Assembly (NCBI GenBank): GCA_003864495.1
Contig: ML133400.1
Coordinates: 736,575 to 800,574 of the forward strand
DNA from: Nemopilema nomurai
Taxonomy: Eukaryota; Cnidaria; Scyphozoa; Rhizostomeae; Rhizostomatidae
DNA: 64,000 nucleotides
Direction: 5' to 3'
A program made the position numbers and the translations under genes. Under the pieces are notes generated by a model, which worked only from the letters and a program-made list of their open reading frames with translations, was not told where the DNA came from and searched no databases. The first letter of the stretch is position 1; each line of letters begins with the position of its first letter. Shown one piece after another: positions 35,101-53,739 of this stretch.

Positions 35101-36980
35101 ATAGGAAGAATATGCAAAACAAAGTTTAACACCAACAATTAAACTCATAAGCAAATTTCCTCTACAAATTTACAAGTTCTACAAATTCTACATAATGAAG
35201 AAAATGAGTCTATGAGAAAATCAGAATGTGATGGCAAATCATCCTATATCTGCTTCTACAACTCTCTGACCTTGCTCACAATTTAATTTTGTAATTTCAT
35301 TTACGATGTTACATTTCAGTTACAATAGACTTGATGTGCCAAAAAATAAGGTTCGATCGAATCAAATAAAAGAAGGAATATGCTCCACAAAAAAATAAAT
35401 GGATGCAAAAGATCTTGTGCCTTGGATTAGTCAAACCAACAGCAATCAGTCTGCTGAGTATAATACTTTGAAGCATAGGTTTATCAATTCATCCAGATTG
35501 ACAAGAACGCTATCACAAGTATAAAATCTAAATAGTTAGAGAGGTTAAGGGTAAAGGGAAACAATATAAATGTCAGGTCCTTACTGCAATACTAATAAGA
35601 AATTTCAATGGTAAAAACCCAAAGAATATCAATCAAAGATATCAAAGAACACCCCAATCATGACAACCCAATTTCTTAAATTCTTGGATTTCATTCCACT
35701 AGAGAAGTACCTATTCATCATTGTTGGTAAGATGTCACAAAATTATCCAAGAATTTAGCTGAACATTGAGTAGATATGCACTAGCCCAGCATTGAGTAGA
35801 TATGCACTAGTCCATGCCCAGCAAGAAATTTATAATGCACTAGAAGCTCAATTACAATAAATATTTATAGTATTGAGTCATGTCAAGTCGTATTTTGAAT
35901 AAAATCGTTTTACGAAACAAAATCCTACAACAAAAGTAAGCATGGATATTATGAGAATGAAGAAAACAGAAACTATACTGCGCAGAATGGTAAAAAGGAA
36001 CCTTTCCTTTATTGGCTTTTGTTTCTTAGAATGGCTTACAATATTCAGTTGGAAATTGAAACAACTCGCGTAGAAACCAAGCCGTCATTATTGATTATTT
36101 ATGTCTTGCACAAAGCCAAGTACAACAAGTAGATTCATGATAACTTCTTCAATATCTTAACTTGTCACAGAGACGGAGACATTTTGAAACCGCCGCAACG
36201 GAGTGCACTGGTCTTGTCTGGGTGCTAAACCGTTTCATTATCTAGGAAAGCAATAAAATCACCAAATCTTTTTTAAAACGGCCTTTGATTGACAATTCAT
36301 TCATTAACATCTGTCTGCTTTTGGTTTGTAAAGTTACAGGATAAAAGACGATAGAAGTGTTCACGACTATCAGTGACTGGAGGGAATTTGACCTGTCGTT
36401 GGGTTACTTCATCTATTCAGGTAACTGGACTCTCTTGTCAAAGAGTAAAAAATTAGACAGCCATTGAAATACTTCTTTGAAAAAAAGAACAAAATTACTT
36501 TGAGCACTTAACTATGTTTACGGTTTTCGATTATGTTGACAAATTCCAAAGCAAAATGGATGCAACTTTGAAAGATTCCGCAGGTAAATGCGTACATTGC
36601 AAAAACTAACTTACGCAAAACGACATAGTCAAGATCTTTATAAAAATCATCAAGAAATATATAACGAGCCATGACATTCGAGGAGCTGCAAATAAGCGAT
36701 CAAATAATTCAAAACTTGATAGAAGAATGGTGACTGGATTCTATGTTCATTAGTATGGTCCGTCTTGAAGTTGTGAGAACGATCTTGTCACTACATCGGC
36801 TTAATTTTTCACATTCCACTACGAAAATCATTATAAATTATACTCTATATGAGGTAAAAAATTTAGCATAAGTAAAGGGCAGATTTCCTTGTTCATACGT
36901 CATTCGCGAATTTAAATTATTAGCAGTTACCGGTTGGCAGTCATTCGGTCGCCTCTGCCTTTCTTCGATTTTGAACTCAT
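23150..36980 (-). CDS. ATXN2: Ataxin-2 (Lsm, LsmAD, PAM2)
   Basis: Exons on the minus strand: 36931-36980 (ATG 36980), 34515-34593, 33770-33835, 33338-33409, 33083-33139, 32691-32799, 32269-32336, 31946-32008, 31418-31468, 30858-30904, 30356-30690, 29748-30199, 29208-29295, 28234-28292, 27740-28004, 27260-27386, 26421-26629, 25641-25790, 25281-25306, 24978-25010 (tentative), 24693-24747, 23966-24289, 23150-23187 (stop). The sum is 2823 nt, in phase throughout, about 940 residues. A divergent Lsm fold spans about residues 43-150 (HVLDSIHHLVG, IYDGILDTISPE). LsmAD follows (FLTDSMISG, SEEEKFSSVRR), then a Lys/Glu-rich linker, a PAM2 motif and a Gln/Pro-rich tail. Ataxin-2 proteins bind poly(A)-binding protein and RNA helicases and act in translation and RNP granules in the cytoplasm. 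The Gln runs are short (6 or fewer), so there is no expanded polyQ. ATXN2 and ATXN2L are one gene outside vertebrates. Confidence 0.93.
24593..24680. repeat. 17-bp purine tandem repeat, 5 copies
   Basis: Unit CCAAAAAGAAAGAGGAG in an ataxin-2 intron, ending 12 bp from the 3' edge of exon 24693-24747. On the transcribed sense strand it is a C/T-rich run placed immediately after that exon's donor site. Confidence 0.92.
24978..25010 (-). CDS. ATXN2: Tentative 33-nt cassette exon of ataxin-2
   Basis: TTTTTTGCAG acceptor, GTATGT donor, 33 nt, phase 0 on both sides, so inclusion or skipping keeps frame. It encodes 11 residues with two His and one Cys. Splice signals are good, but there is no phase necessity, so it may be alternative or false. 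Confidence 0.45.
25281..25306 (-). CDS. ATXN2: Ataxin-2 26-nt microexon
   Basis: A CTTTCCAG acceptor and GTGAGT donor bound 26 nt that supply exactly the two bases plus eight codons needed to connect exon 25641-25790 (ending in phase 1) to exon 24693-24747 (starting in phase 0). Without it the downstream Gln/Met/Pro-rich frame is not reached. Residues GAMVQLPSQ fit the low-complexity tail. The phase requirement makes this call stronger than its size suggests. Confidence 0.75.
26421..27386 (-). other. ATXN2: PAM2 motif (PABP MLLE-binding), split across an intron
   Basis: Exon 27260-27386 ends with Lys-Lys and two bases of a Gly codon. Exon 26421-26629 completes it and continues LNPNAADFVP, the PAM2 consensus (L-N-P-N-A-x-x-F-x-P) known in ataxin-2, PAIP1/2 and TOB as the ligand of the PABPC1 MLLE domain. 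The key Leu and Phe are present. It sits at about residues 663-672 of 940, similar in relative position to other ataxin-2 proteins. Confidence 0.93.
26962..27127. repeat. 19-bp minisatellite, about 9 copies
   Basis: Unit AGAGAGGTACCCAGCTTAA, with two copies of a shortened variant (AAGAAGGTCCCCAGCTT). It is in the intron between the two PAM2-encoding exons of ataxin-2. Confidence 0.92.
28057..28100. repeat. 13-bp tandem repeat, 3-4 copies
   Basis: Unit TTTTGTGCCCATT (one GCGCCC variant), in an ataxin-2 intron about 50 bp upstream of the exon ending at 28004. Confidence 0.88.
28427..28511. repeat. 12-bp tandem repeat, 7 copies
   Basis: Unit AAACGTAGATGG, nearly perfect, in an ataxin-2 intron. 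Confidence 0.93.
30356..33835 (-). other. ATXN2: Ataxin-2 Lsm and LsmAD coding exons
   Basis: Nine consecutive exons (33770-33835 down to 30356-30690), eight of them 47-109 nt, carry the Lsm fold and the LsmAD. The LsmAD landmarks are in family order: a T-D-S-x-I-S block, a W-x-A-G-(Q/E) block, an S-N-G-R-D-S-Y block, then E-A-D-Q-I-V-R-E-I and S-E-E-E-K-F. The Lsm part matches only at hydrophobic and Gly positions, so it is divergent. All junction phases agree. Confidence 0.85.
35765..35816. repeat. 26-bp direct duplication
   Basis: Two adjacent copies of ATTGAGTAGATATGCACTAG plus about six further bases in ataxin-2 intron 1. Confidence 0.85.
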
Positions 36981-37399
36981 GCTGGACGATCTCTGATGTG
37001 GATTGGGCTTTGATAGTTGAGGCCATGTACATAAAAATGTTTTTGTCACTTCATCATCAGTTCCTTCGCTTCTAGTTAAGCAATGCAACAACGATAAATT
37101 TATAAGTGTCACCCACTACAGTATCTCTAGACTTAGGCCCGCCTTTCAAAAGAAATTCATTGAGCAACAAGTCTTATCATATCTTCGCTGCTCGCAATCC
37201 CGCGGTAAAACGCGGGTGTGTCAAGCACGCGGAAGGACCGGAATTTCTTGTTCCCGGCATTTCTTGCCAAAGCTACCAAGACCAAAACCATAACTAGCAT
37301 ACTTTTTTGAAAATATACTTACTTTAGATCAACCTCCTTCGTGGGTATCTAAACGCTACTAGAGCATTTATTAGGACCCTATTCCTTGAAAAAGACCTC

Positions 37400-39660
37400 C
37401 AAACAATGTCTGTTCTCATCGGGAGACCGATTTAGCAACATTTTGGCAAATAAATCGGGAAGACCGATGCGTGTCCCTGTGGCTACTGAATCTGTCAATG
37501 ATTTGCTGTTTGATCATATCTAACGCGTAGTAGAACACACCAGTCTTGAATGATTGCTCAGGGTATTTTGCTATCTTGTTAGAGGAAACTTAATGAAAAA
37601 TGTCGAAAATATTTCTTCACAGTAAGACTTTTCCCCGGCATTGACAATGACTTTGCTTGCACTTTCTAAAAATTCTTCCAATTTCTGTTCATTTATGTTT
37701 ATCAAGTTCAAACGCTTCATCCAAATCGATAGGCAGAACTTTTTACGATTTTACTTGTCTGAAGAATTTCCTTGAGACTTGATTGTCACCAATGTGAATT
37801 CAAATTGTTTACAGAAGCTTAGAAGTCCGCTTGCTTTACTAACAACTTCTGCTTCAGTTTCCACGTCTACTACATCTTCTAGCATGGCAATTTTTGCGGG
37901 GTAGGTCTCCATCGCCTCCTTAACAACTTGACTATGAGACTCCCAGCGCGTGAGAGCGTGGCGCATTAATGTTCTGATGGTTTCGAAACCCAGCGCCTTT
38001 TTGGACCCGCAGAAGAGTTTGTTTCAGACAAGCCTCGCTAAAGTTGTACAGCTCTTCCAAGTTTGCAAAAAAGACTTTGATCTCTACATTTCCATTGTAT
38101 GCCTGAAGAAGCGCGAGATTGAGAGCATGACATGCACAATGTACACTTCTGACAAAGGGGTTGGCACTGATGATCCTTTCTTTCAGTCCCCTTTACTGTC
38201 CTTGAATGTAAGCGGCTCCATCTATTCCAATTCCTCTCAAATCTTTCAGATTTAAATGAAATGATTCGAGCAGCCTTTTAACTTCATCAAAAGCGACCCA
38301 CTGGATATTGAAGCAACATCTTTAAACGCTAGAAATGTCTCATAAATTTCACCTTTGAGAGCATACCCAAAAATAAGGCTTACATGCTCTTGTTTCGAAG
38401 CACCCGCAGTTTCGTCTATCAGCATGAGAAATATTTCCGCAGATCTATGCCCTGTTTATACGGATCCAAACAGTATCGGATCCGTTTGGAACCGATCTCA
38501 TTTTTCAGGGTGTGTTTACACGGGATCGGATCTGAAAATACTTGCGTTTACACGGATCGGATCCGTATGGATCCAAGATGCGAAGATTTGTGTGCGCAAA
38601 CCAATTACGAAATTTTGGCGGCAATTATTCAATAGCAGAAGTGAGAAAACATAGAACCTTTACAACGATTGAAAGCTATTGCCTCCGTCCTTTTTATTAT
38701 GATTTCTCGTATGAGTTCCTGGATTAACTTTGTGAAAACTATTCAAACTGAGTACAACCCTACCTCCATCACCTTTGCGTTCAGAGTCTATAGCTTTTCT
38801 AAATCCATTTTTCATTTTTTTGAGTTTCGAAGTAACTCTTTCTTTGGTGAATTCTTCCATTTTGCTTTCACTTGGAAAATTCTATGATCTGCTCCTATAC
38901 GCCAAATTAAATTGTTCCTTTAGGTCCTCGTATTTTTGTTTAATTATTTCTCAATCAGACCCCTCTTTGGATTTTGATTACTTTATATTTTATAACAACT
39001 TTAAGCAGAAGAGTCGTCTCTTTGTCAGTCCAATTAAAAATGTTGCTCCTAGGTGCTTTGTCAATCTCTTCGTTCATTTTTAAAAAAAGCACTTAATTCA
39101 AAAAATAGGTTTGATCTTTGAGGTCGCGCGATTAGAAATAATCAGATTGTTGTCTTTTGGCGCCAATTACAGGGATACCGTATAGGATGCACCTCGTGAT
39201 GGACAATTATCGCCTCATTTTGGATCCATACCTGTTTGGATCCGCTCCCAATCGTTTACACGAGACCTTTTTGGGTTCGGATCCAAACGGGTACGGATAG
39301 CAGATCCAAAATGGTCGCATCCACCAGGTCCCGTGTAAACGCAAAGCATATCGCAGCGCCTCAGGATTTCATTTTGAGCAGCAGGTCTCGTGTAGTTGGT
39401 ATAATTTTTTTTGGTTCGCTTCTGCCAGAGTCATATCATACTTTGCTACAAGTTCCACAATTCCTTAAAGCTTCCTCTGTCACTAGAACGTGGATCTTCA
39501 TCATGACATTTGAATGCAATAATTTGGCAAGCAAGAAAAGTGACAGTTTATGGAGAAAAAACATTGATTTCCTTTTCCTTATTCTTCCTTTGGATGCTTG
39601 CATTTTTTGCATTTGGTGTGAGGCAATTATTGACGTTGAATACTTAAATCCTGTCGCTAA
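37400..39660 (-). pseudogene. Dead hAT-type transposase (DUF4371-like), split by a nested element
   Basis: Reading right to left on the reverse strand, recognisable blocks appear in family order but in shifted frames with stops: VELVAKYDMTLAE near 39500, NYTNYTRPAAQNEI near 39370, LIDETAG near 38410, a LRGIGIDGAA block near 38250, an HC-x-x-HALNLAL block near 38120, LTRWESHSQVVKEAM near 37930, and VFYYALDMIKQQIIDRF near 37490. This matches the hAT-like TTF-zinc-finger/DUF4371 transposase family (transposition by a DDE RNase-H fold). Frameshifts, stops and the 900-bp insertion show it is not functional. The outer termini were not located. Confidence 0.75.
38449..39348 (-). mobile_element. Harbinger-like element nested in the hAT relic
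   Basis: A 900-bp insertion is bounded by TAT on each side (38446-38448, 39349-39351). Its ends read GCCCTGTTTATACGG and, inverted, TGCTTTGCGTTTACACGG, with several internal GTTTACACGG/GGATCC words near both ends. The reverse strand carries a decayed frame starting near 39080 with a Myb/SANT-like opening (FNWTDKETTLLLKV) and, near 38860-38720, a Lys-rich helix (KLKKMKNGFRKAID) typical of Harbinger accessory ORFs. No nuclease ORF is seen. Removing it plus one TAT rejoins the host transposase frame. Confidence 0.7.
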
Positions 39661-42600
39661 GTGAATGTCAGCATTCTGGTATGACCGTATTGGCCATTTT
39701 ACGAGTCACTTTCATTTGACCTATTTCCTGAAATCAACATCTTTGAATAAATGATCTAAGCAAAATTAGTGAAAAACACCAATCTTAAATAACAGCGTAG
39801 AATTATTACAAAATACACGTTACTTGCCATCGTTTTATAGTATTATAAATAGATTAAGACATATGTAAGGCAAAAAATCTTGTACGAGAAATGCACCACA
39901 AAAGAGCCTGCATTTTAATAATATTGTCATTCGTAAATGAGCTAGCAAGTAACAGATTGCAAGATTTCATGTAATGCGTTGACGTCACTCTGATTATAGC
40001 TAGCACCAGTTCATGATGTTATAATCAAAGCAGTGTAACTTTTACTGCAAAGCGTCGAGCAGAAACTTGTATTCAATGCCTATCGATCTTAGTTAAAACA
40101 TCTTTGAAGACATAGTATGGGTATGTTGATGATCACCTACTTTAGCTTAACAAAGTAAAAAATGGAAAGGCTGCATTGACAACTTTGGTATAGCTGCAGA
40201 TGACTATCATTCTAGGCCCTCAAAGTTGGAGGTATAAGCGATTAGACCAATAATTATGTGAATGGAGAATTTTGTTCTATGATCGTCTATTATAGCTAAA
40301 TATAATTTGCAAATATAAAACTGTTTTATGAAATGTCTGCAACAACACTACCATTTTTCCTTTTTATGAAATAAGTTACATTACTATCATAAATTAAGCG
40401 GTTATTGCCATTGTGAAGTACAGGCAGAGACAATGATTCGTGAACTATTCAAATAACAAATGTTCGGAAACGATACACGTGAAACGTAGATGCTATGCGT
40501 TTGGTATCGAACGCGTGATACGAATACAGCGAATAAGAATAGATTGAATCTTTTAATTTGTCATTTATAGTAGTCTAGGGTCCAGGCTACGTTAGGGCCC
40601 GGACTTTAGTACTTGACAGTTATCGTTTAAAATACGCTGTATTTGTAACAAAGTTTGGGTTGAGCTACAGATCAACCATAGGCAGTCGAATTTACTGATA
40701 ATATAGGCAATAATTACGTGGATTGAGGTTTTTTGCTGAATTTATCTTTGGTTCGTCTTTTTCAAAATCTTCATTACTTACGCATCGAGAATTCTTTTAT
40801 TTCTTCTCTTCAATGTCGACCTTCTCAGGATCGTTTGTCTCGTTCTCAGGCATCTTCCAGACGGAAAAGGTGATTTGCTTTTGTTAGAACTTTCATTTCT
40901 CGACGTAAAACTGGACACACGATCAGCTTGTATTATACTATTCATATAGATAATATTATACTTCAGAGCGCTTCTTGTGGCCCGTTGCGTACTATAGTTT
41001 CGAAGTATAATTTTTCAAACTATTCTTCAAATCTGACATGAATTATTCTGCTTATGTGTAGAAACTCTGGCAGTTATGAAAACAATGCATTTATGGTTAA
41101 TAGTATTGAATTTTATACGAAAGCAAGGAGCCCATCATTTACTTTGCAATAATAAACTAATTTTTAAAAATACAATTTTGCTTTTCCTAAGCCTGGCTCT
41201 ATTTTGGCAACAATAATAAACCCCAATGGAGGAGCTTGTAGTAAGAAATCAGAAGGGCGGGAGCACCCGCTTTGCAAAGGACTCTGGGAGCGATTGCCGT
41301 TGGTTGACTGCTGCTCCTTTTGATTCTCGGCCAGTATAACTGGCTCCGCTCTGGCTCGAAAATAGAGGATTTTCCTTGGCATTACAAGTTTTTTAGAAAG
41401 CTAGGGTAGATAAATATAGAGAACTTGGAAACGTAGGAAGGTAAGTTGCTGGAGAATGTCTTGTTTTTCGTAACTGTGTATAGAAAATTTGACGATTTTC
41501 ACGACTGTCCTAGCTGTGCCGATGGCTTGCTTCTTGTTGCATGTCATCATGGTCAGAGAGGGCGAGTCACCAAATTTCTTCTCCCATTCCCTGATCCTCT
41601 TGAAAATAGATGAGGCTAACAGTCAATAATTAGCTGGTTATTTAATTAAACAAGGCGCCTTTCAACTTTTGCTCCTTGCTGTAATGTTTTGGTCAGCTTT
41701 TTAAAAATAATTTAAGCGACATTTTAAGCGTAAAGCCTTTTTGCTTCATCTGGTGATGCCTTCCTTAAATATTCACTAAGGGATCTTAAATTTATACAGT
41801 GAAAATGTATATGATGGTCTTTTTTCTTAATTGCGAAATAGCAAGTCTTGCAGCTTAGACACCCACGGAGAAATATGACATTGGATCTACCCTGAACCAG
41901 GCCTTCATGTAAGGCTGTTCTGCTGAATAATACATCATACGAACACGCCTTAACAAAATGTCTCGTATCAAACTGAGATAATTTAACGTGATATTCCCAT
42001 TATTCTAGTTTGTTATAGCAACTCTTTTGACATTGGTTATTTTTGTTCTATTTCCTCTTAAGTCCTTACTTTCAGATCGGACTAAGGACTAATGGTTTTT
42101 GGTACCAACATTTTGCGAATGTCTTCATGCAAAATACATTACAAGATCTGCAGACTGTTTCTACCCATCATAATGCCAGTAGACATCTTGTTAAAACCAA
42201 AAGCTTTCTTTTATCTACGTCGTTTCAAAGAAAATAATAAGAAAACACAAGATATGGCTCGTAATATTTTCTCAGTATAATCAAGTTCAAATTGATCGAT
42301 GCCCTCAAACTTAATTCATATTTAGGTCAGAATATTTAGATTTTTAACCTTTAGATCATATCGTGAATCATATGTAATTGTGTATGAAGCCATGATATAC
42401 ATGAAAACTAATACTGCATCTTATTAAATATAATCAAATATGTAAAATAAGTTTTGTTCCTGGGAAGTAAATTTGATGCAGATTGAAAATAATTTGTTAT
42501 CAATGACCAGTCATCTGTTATTGTTTGCAAACCTTTTTGCAAGTAGTTGATTTAGATTAAATATATAAGATTGGTTTTGCAACATGATCTACATACATTT

Positions 42601-43126
42601 TATAACTAAGTTCAAACTAATTTTTGATTTTTGGTTTGTTTTTTAATAGTTTCTTTAAAGATTCTTGAAATGCTGCTGTCTGGAACAGTTGTAAGGCTTT
42701 CTATTGGCAGTGTATTGCTCTGTTAGCCATCTTAAAGCAGTCTTAAATGGAATCTGTAAATCATTTTCCAAGCAATTGCGGTGCAATCCTAATGATAACA
42801 TAAAGCTGCATATTATTTGTATCTGCTCATAAGTCCTTTCTGTGGTTTGAAACAAATTCCTGTCTTTTGTTTATAGTATTTAGATTTTCTTCCCTCAAGC
42901 AGAATTAAGTTTCTTTAGGTCTATAGAATGAAGTTGGTACCCATTCAAATGTTCAATATATCTAAATTCAATATTCTTTTGTTCTAGAAATCTCCTATGA
43001 CTCTATTGGTAGCTAGGAAACAATAATGGTCAGATGCTTGCTTCATCTCACAAATCTGTTTGTGTTGCAACAGTATTATGTATACCTTTGAAGATTTAAT
43101 TGTTTAGAAAGGAAAACAAAGCAGAG
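39661..43126. other. Intergenic, upstream of LIS1
   Basis: AT-rich sequence without an assembled gene. It should contain the LIS1 promoter and any 5' UTR exons, which I cannot place. On the reverse strand, 40797-40853 is a short ATG-to-stop frame with strongly acidic/basic residues (PENETNDPEKVDIEEKK). About 41450-41630 reads as a protein-like fragment (key residues WEKKFGDSPSLTMMT). Neither is recognised. Confidence 0.35.
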
Positions 43127-51616
<8,490 letters not shown>

Positions 51617-53739
51617 GAAACCCTGCCGTTATGAATAATCAAATAGAATTATATTTGCAAGAGGAGTGCAAAGGGAGTCAGAAAATGACGTATTCTTGCT
51701 GTTGGTACAAAGCGTTGCCGCGCGGCTGTTTGTGGAGCGGATGCTGCTTCTGTCGATCTGGATGCGCGCGAGACTATGCCATCACGGCGGTTGTTGTATG
51801 TCCAGTCCTCGCTTTGACGGTGCTAATGTCGCTATATCTCAAACTCTATCCTAAATTCAGTCAATTTATCTTAATGTCAGTTTTATGCGTGTACAGATGC
51901 CGCCGGTCTCATGAACGCAGTTGTTCTGTCACGTGTTGATCAAATCTATTCTCAACTTTGGCCTAATCAACTTCCCCGTTCCAAAAATATTGCCTTGCCC
52001 ACATTCTGCCCTTTTAGATAAATATTTGCCTCTTAGGGTTTTAACTTGGAGAAACACTTGTTGCTCGATTCACATTTACGGGTTTTCGAACCTTGTGATT
52101 CTCTAGGGTGACAGAAGCCTTTCTCTGATTCACCAACATTCCAAATAATTATCCAACAACCAAGAACATCCTATGGACCGTTCCACGTTGCACAACGAAC
52201 ATGCTCCCTGATTAACTTTCAGGCATTACAACTGCAGCCTGCGATGTAAAAGCCGCAAAGTAGATTTAATTGTGAATGTTTATTCAAATGCTGTACCGGT
52301 TGCCGTAGAATTTTCCTGTTAATGAATGTCGTATAAATGTTAGAGGTCGGTTGCTATTGGTTAAGTCTTTCCCTTTTTTAACACTGTTGATGAATTTTTT
52401 TCAAATGACATGAGTCTTAGGAAATCACTAGAAAAAACCATATCGTATATGATAATGATATTTTAATCAACGATTAATGCGTTGCCTTGCCTAATCATCC
52501 ATTTTGCTGTCACCTAGTCATCGTATTCACGCGTTTTGGATCCAAGCGTTGAAACCACCAAATCGGCTGCTGTGCGCTAAGGACAAGTGAGTCACTAGCG
52601 ACACGTGTTTATGGCGGCTTTTGGATAGTTGTGCTTGGAGTAAAGCTTCAAAAAAGCCCTTCACCAAATAAATTACTATACTGCAAGCCACATTTGGAAG
52701 AGAGAGTTCGTGTCCTGGCTCTTTTATTCTTCTCTCGTATGAATCAGAGGAAGCCTCTCCACCTAATCAATACAACAACATTTTGCAGAATAGAAATGCA
52801 TGGGTGGTGATACCAGCAGCTCTATGTAGAAGGGCCTTTGCACACATCAACGAGAATTCACTGCCAAGACGTAATAAGCGAGAAAGGGAAACGAAGCTAT
52901 TGATATTGAACCCCAAGACTTTTTACCCAAAGCATCCCTAGGACCAGACTGTGGTGAATCCACGCCTTTTGGTAAATGAGCCAACGGAGTCGATTCCACT
53001 GCTCAATGGCCCGCTTTTGGCATTCGTTTTTCGAGCTCTTTCCTCCCCTTTTCAGATAAAATGCTTGTTGCCTCGAGAAGCGAAGACGTGTAAAATGCGC
53101 AGCACATTAGCTTAGCACCATTTCAAGCGAAATTGCCTGAGCGATAGCAAGTGAGTACCATATGAATCAGGGCAGCAAGCTCTTTCCTTTACCAAACCCA
53201 ATACCTGGTCATGTGGTGGAGAACAACTAATACGTCATCGCCGTAATCAGGAGAACGCCAAGAACAAATGGGTGTTTTTGATGCGACGTTTGTTTTTGAT
53301 GCGACGTCTGTTTTTGATGCGACGTTTCATGAAAAAGTGAGGAACGTAAGTGAGGATATAAAGAATAAGTTGAATCACTTGGAAAGACACATTTTCACTT
53401 GAAGACGTGGCAATTTCTCTACATCATATTTACACACTGTAAATTATTAAAAATCTATTCTACATTCAAAATCATATACCAGAAAAATTTACATTGCTCA
53501 GCAATTCTAAACCAAAATTTATTCAAAATTCTAAGGCAAATGTTTTGCATCTTTTCAATGAAAATCACCTAATCGCATGATGCGCTATGTACGCAATTTT
53601 AGAAATAGGATGGACCAAGGCAGATCCAAGCACCACCGTAGAAGGAATAAAAGAAACTTCTATTTGACTTCAAGATCAGGTTCGGATTTTGCAAAACCAA
53701 CCAATCAGAACGGCGTGACAAAACGCCCGATTTGCTCCT
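51617..53739. other. Intergenic between convergent LIS1 and LIMK
   Basis: No gene is seen. The first part should be LIS1 3' UTR. On the reverse strand an AATAAA (TTTATT on +) at 53518-53523, about 220 bp past the LIMK stop, is the best LIMK poly(A) candidate. A long + strand frame at 51601-51939 begins inside the last LIS1 codons in another frame and shows no family resemblance. Confidence 0.45.
53273..53328. repeat. 18-bp tandem repeat, 3 copies
   Basis: Unit TGTTTTTGATGCGACGTY, three copies with one variable base, between LIS1 and LIMK. Confidence 0.88.
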
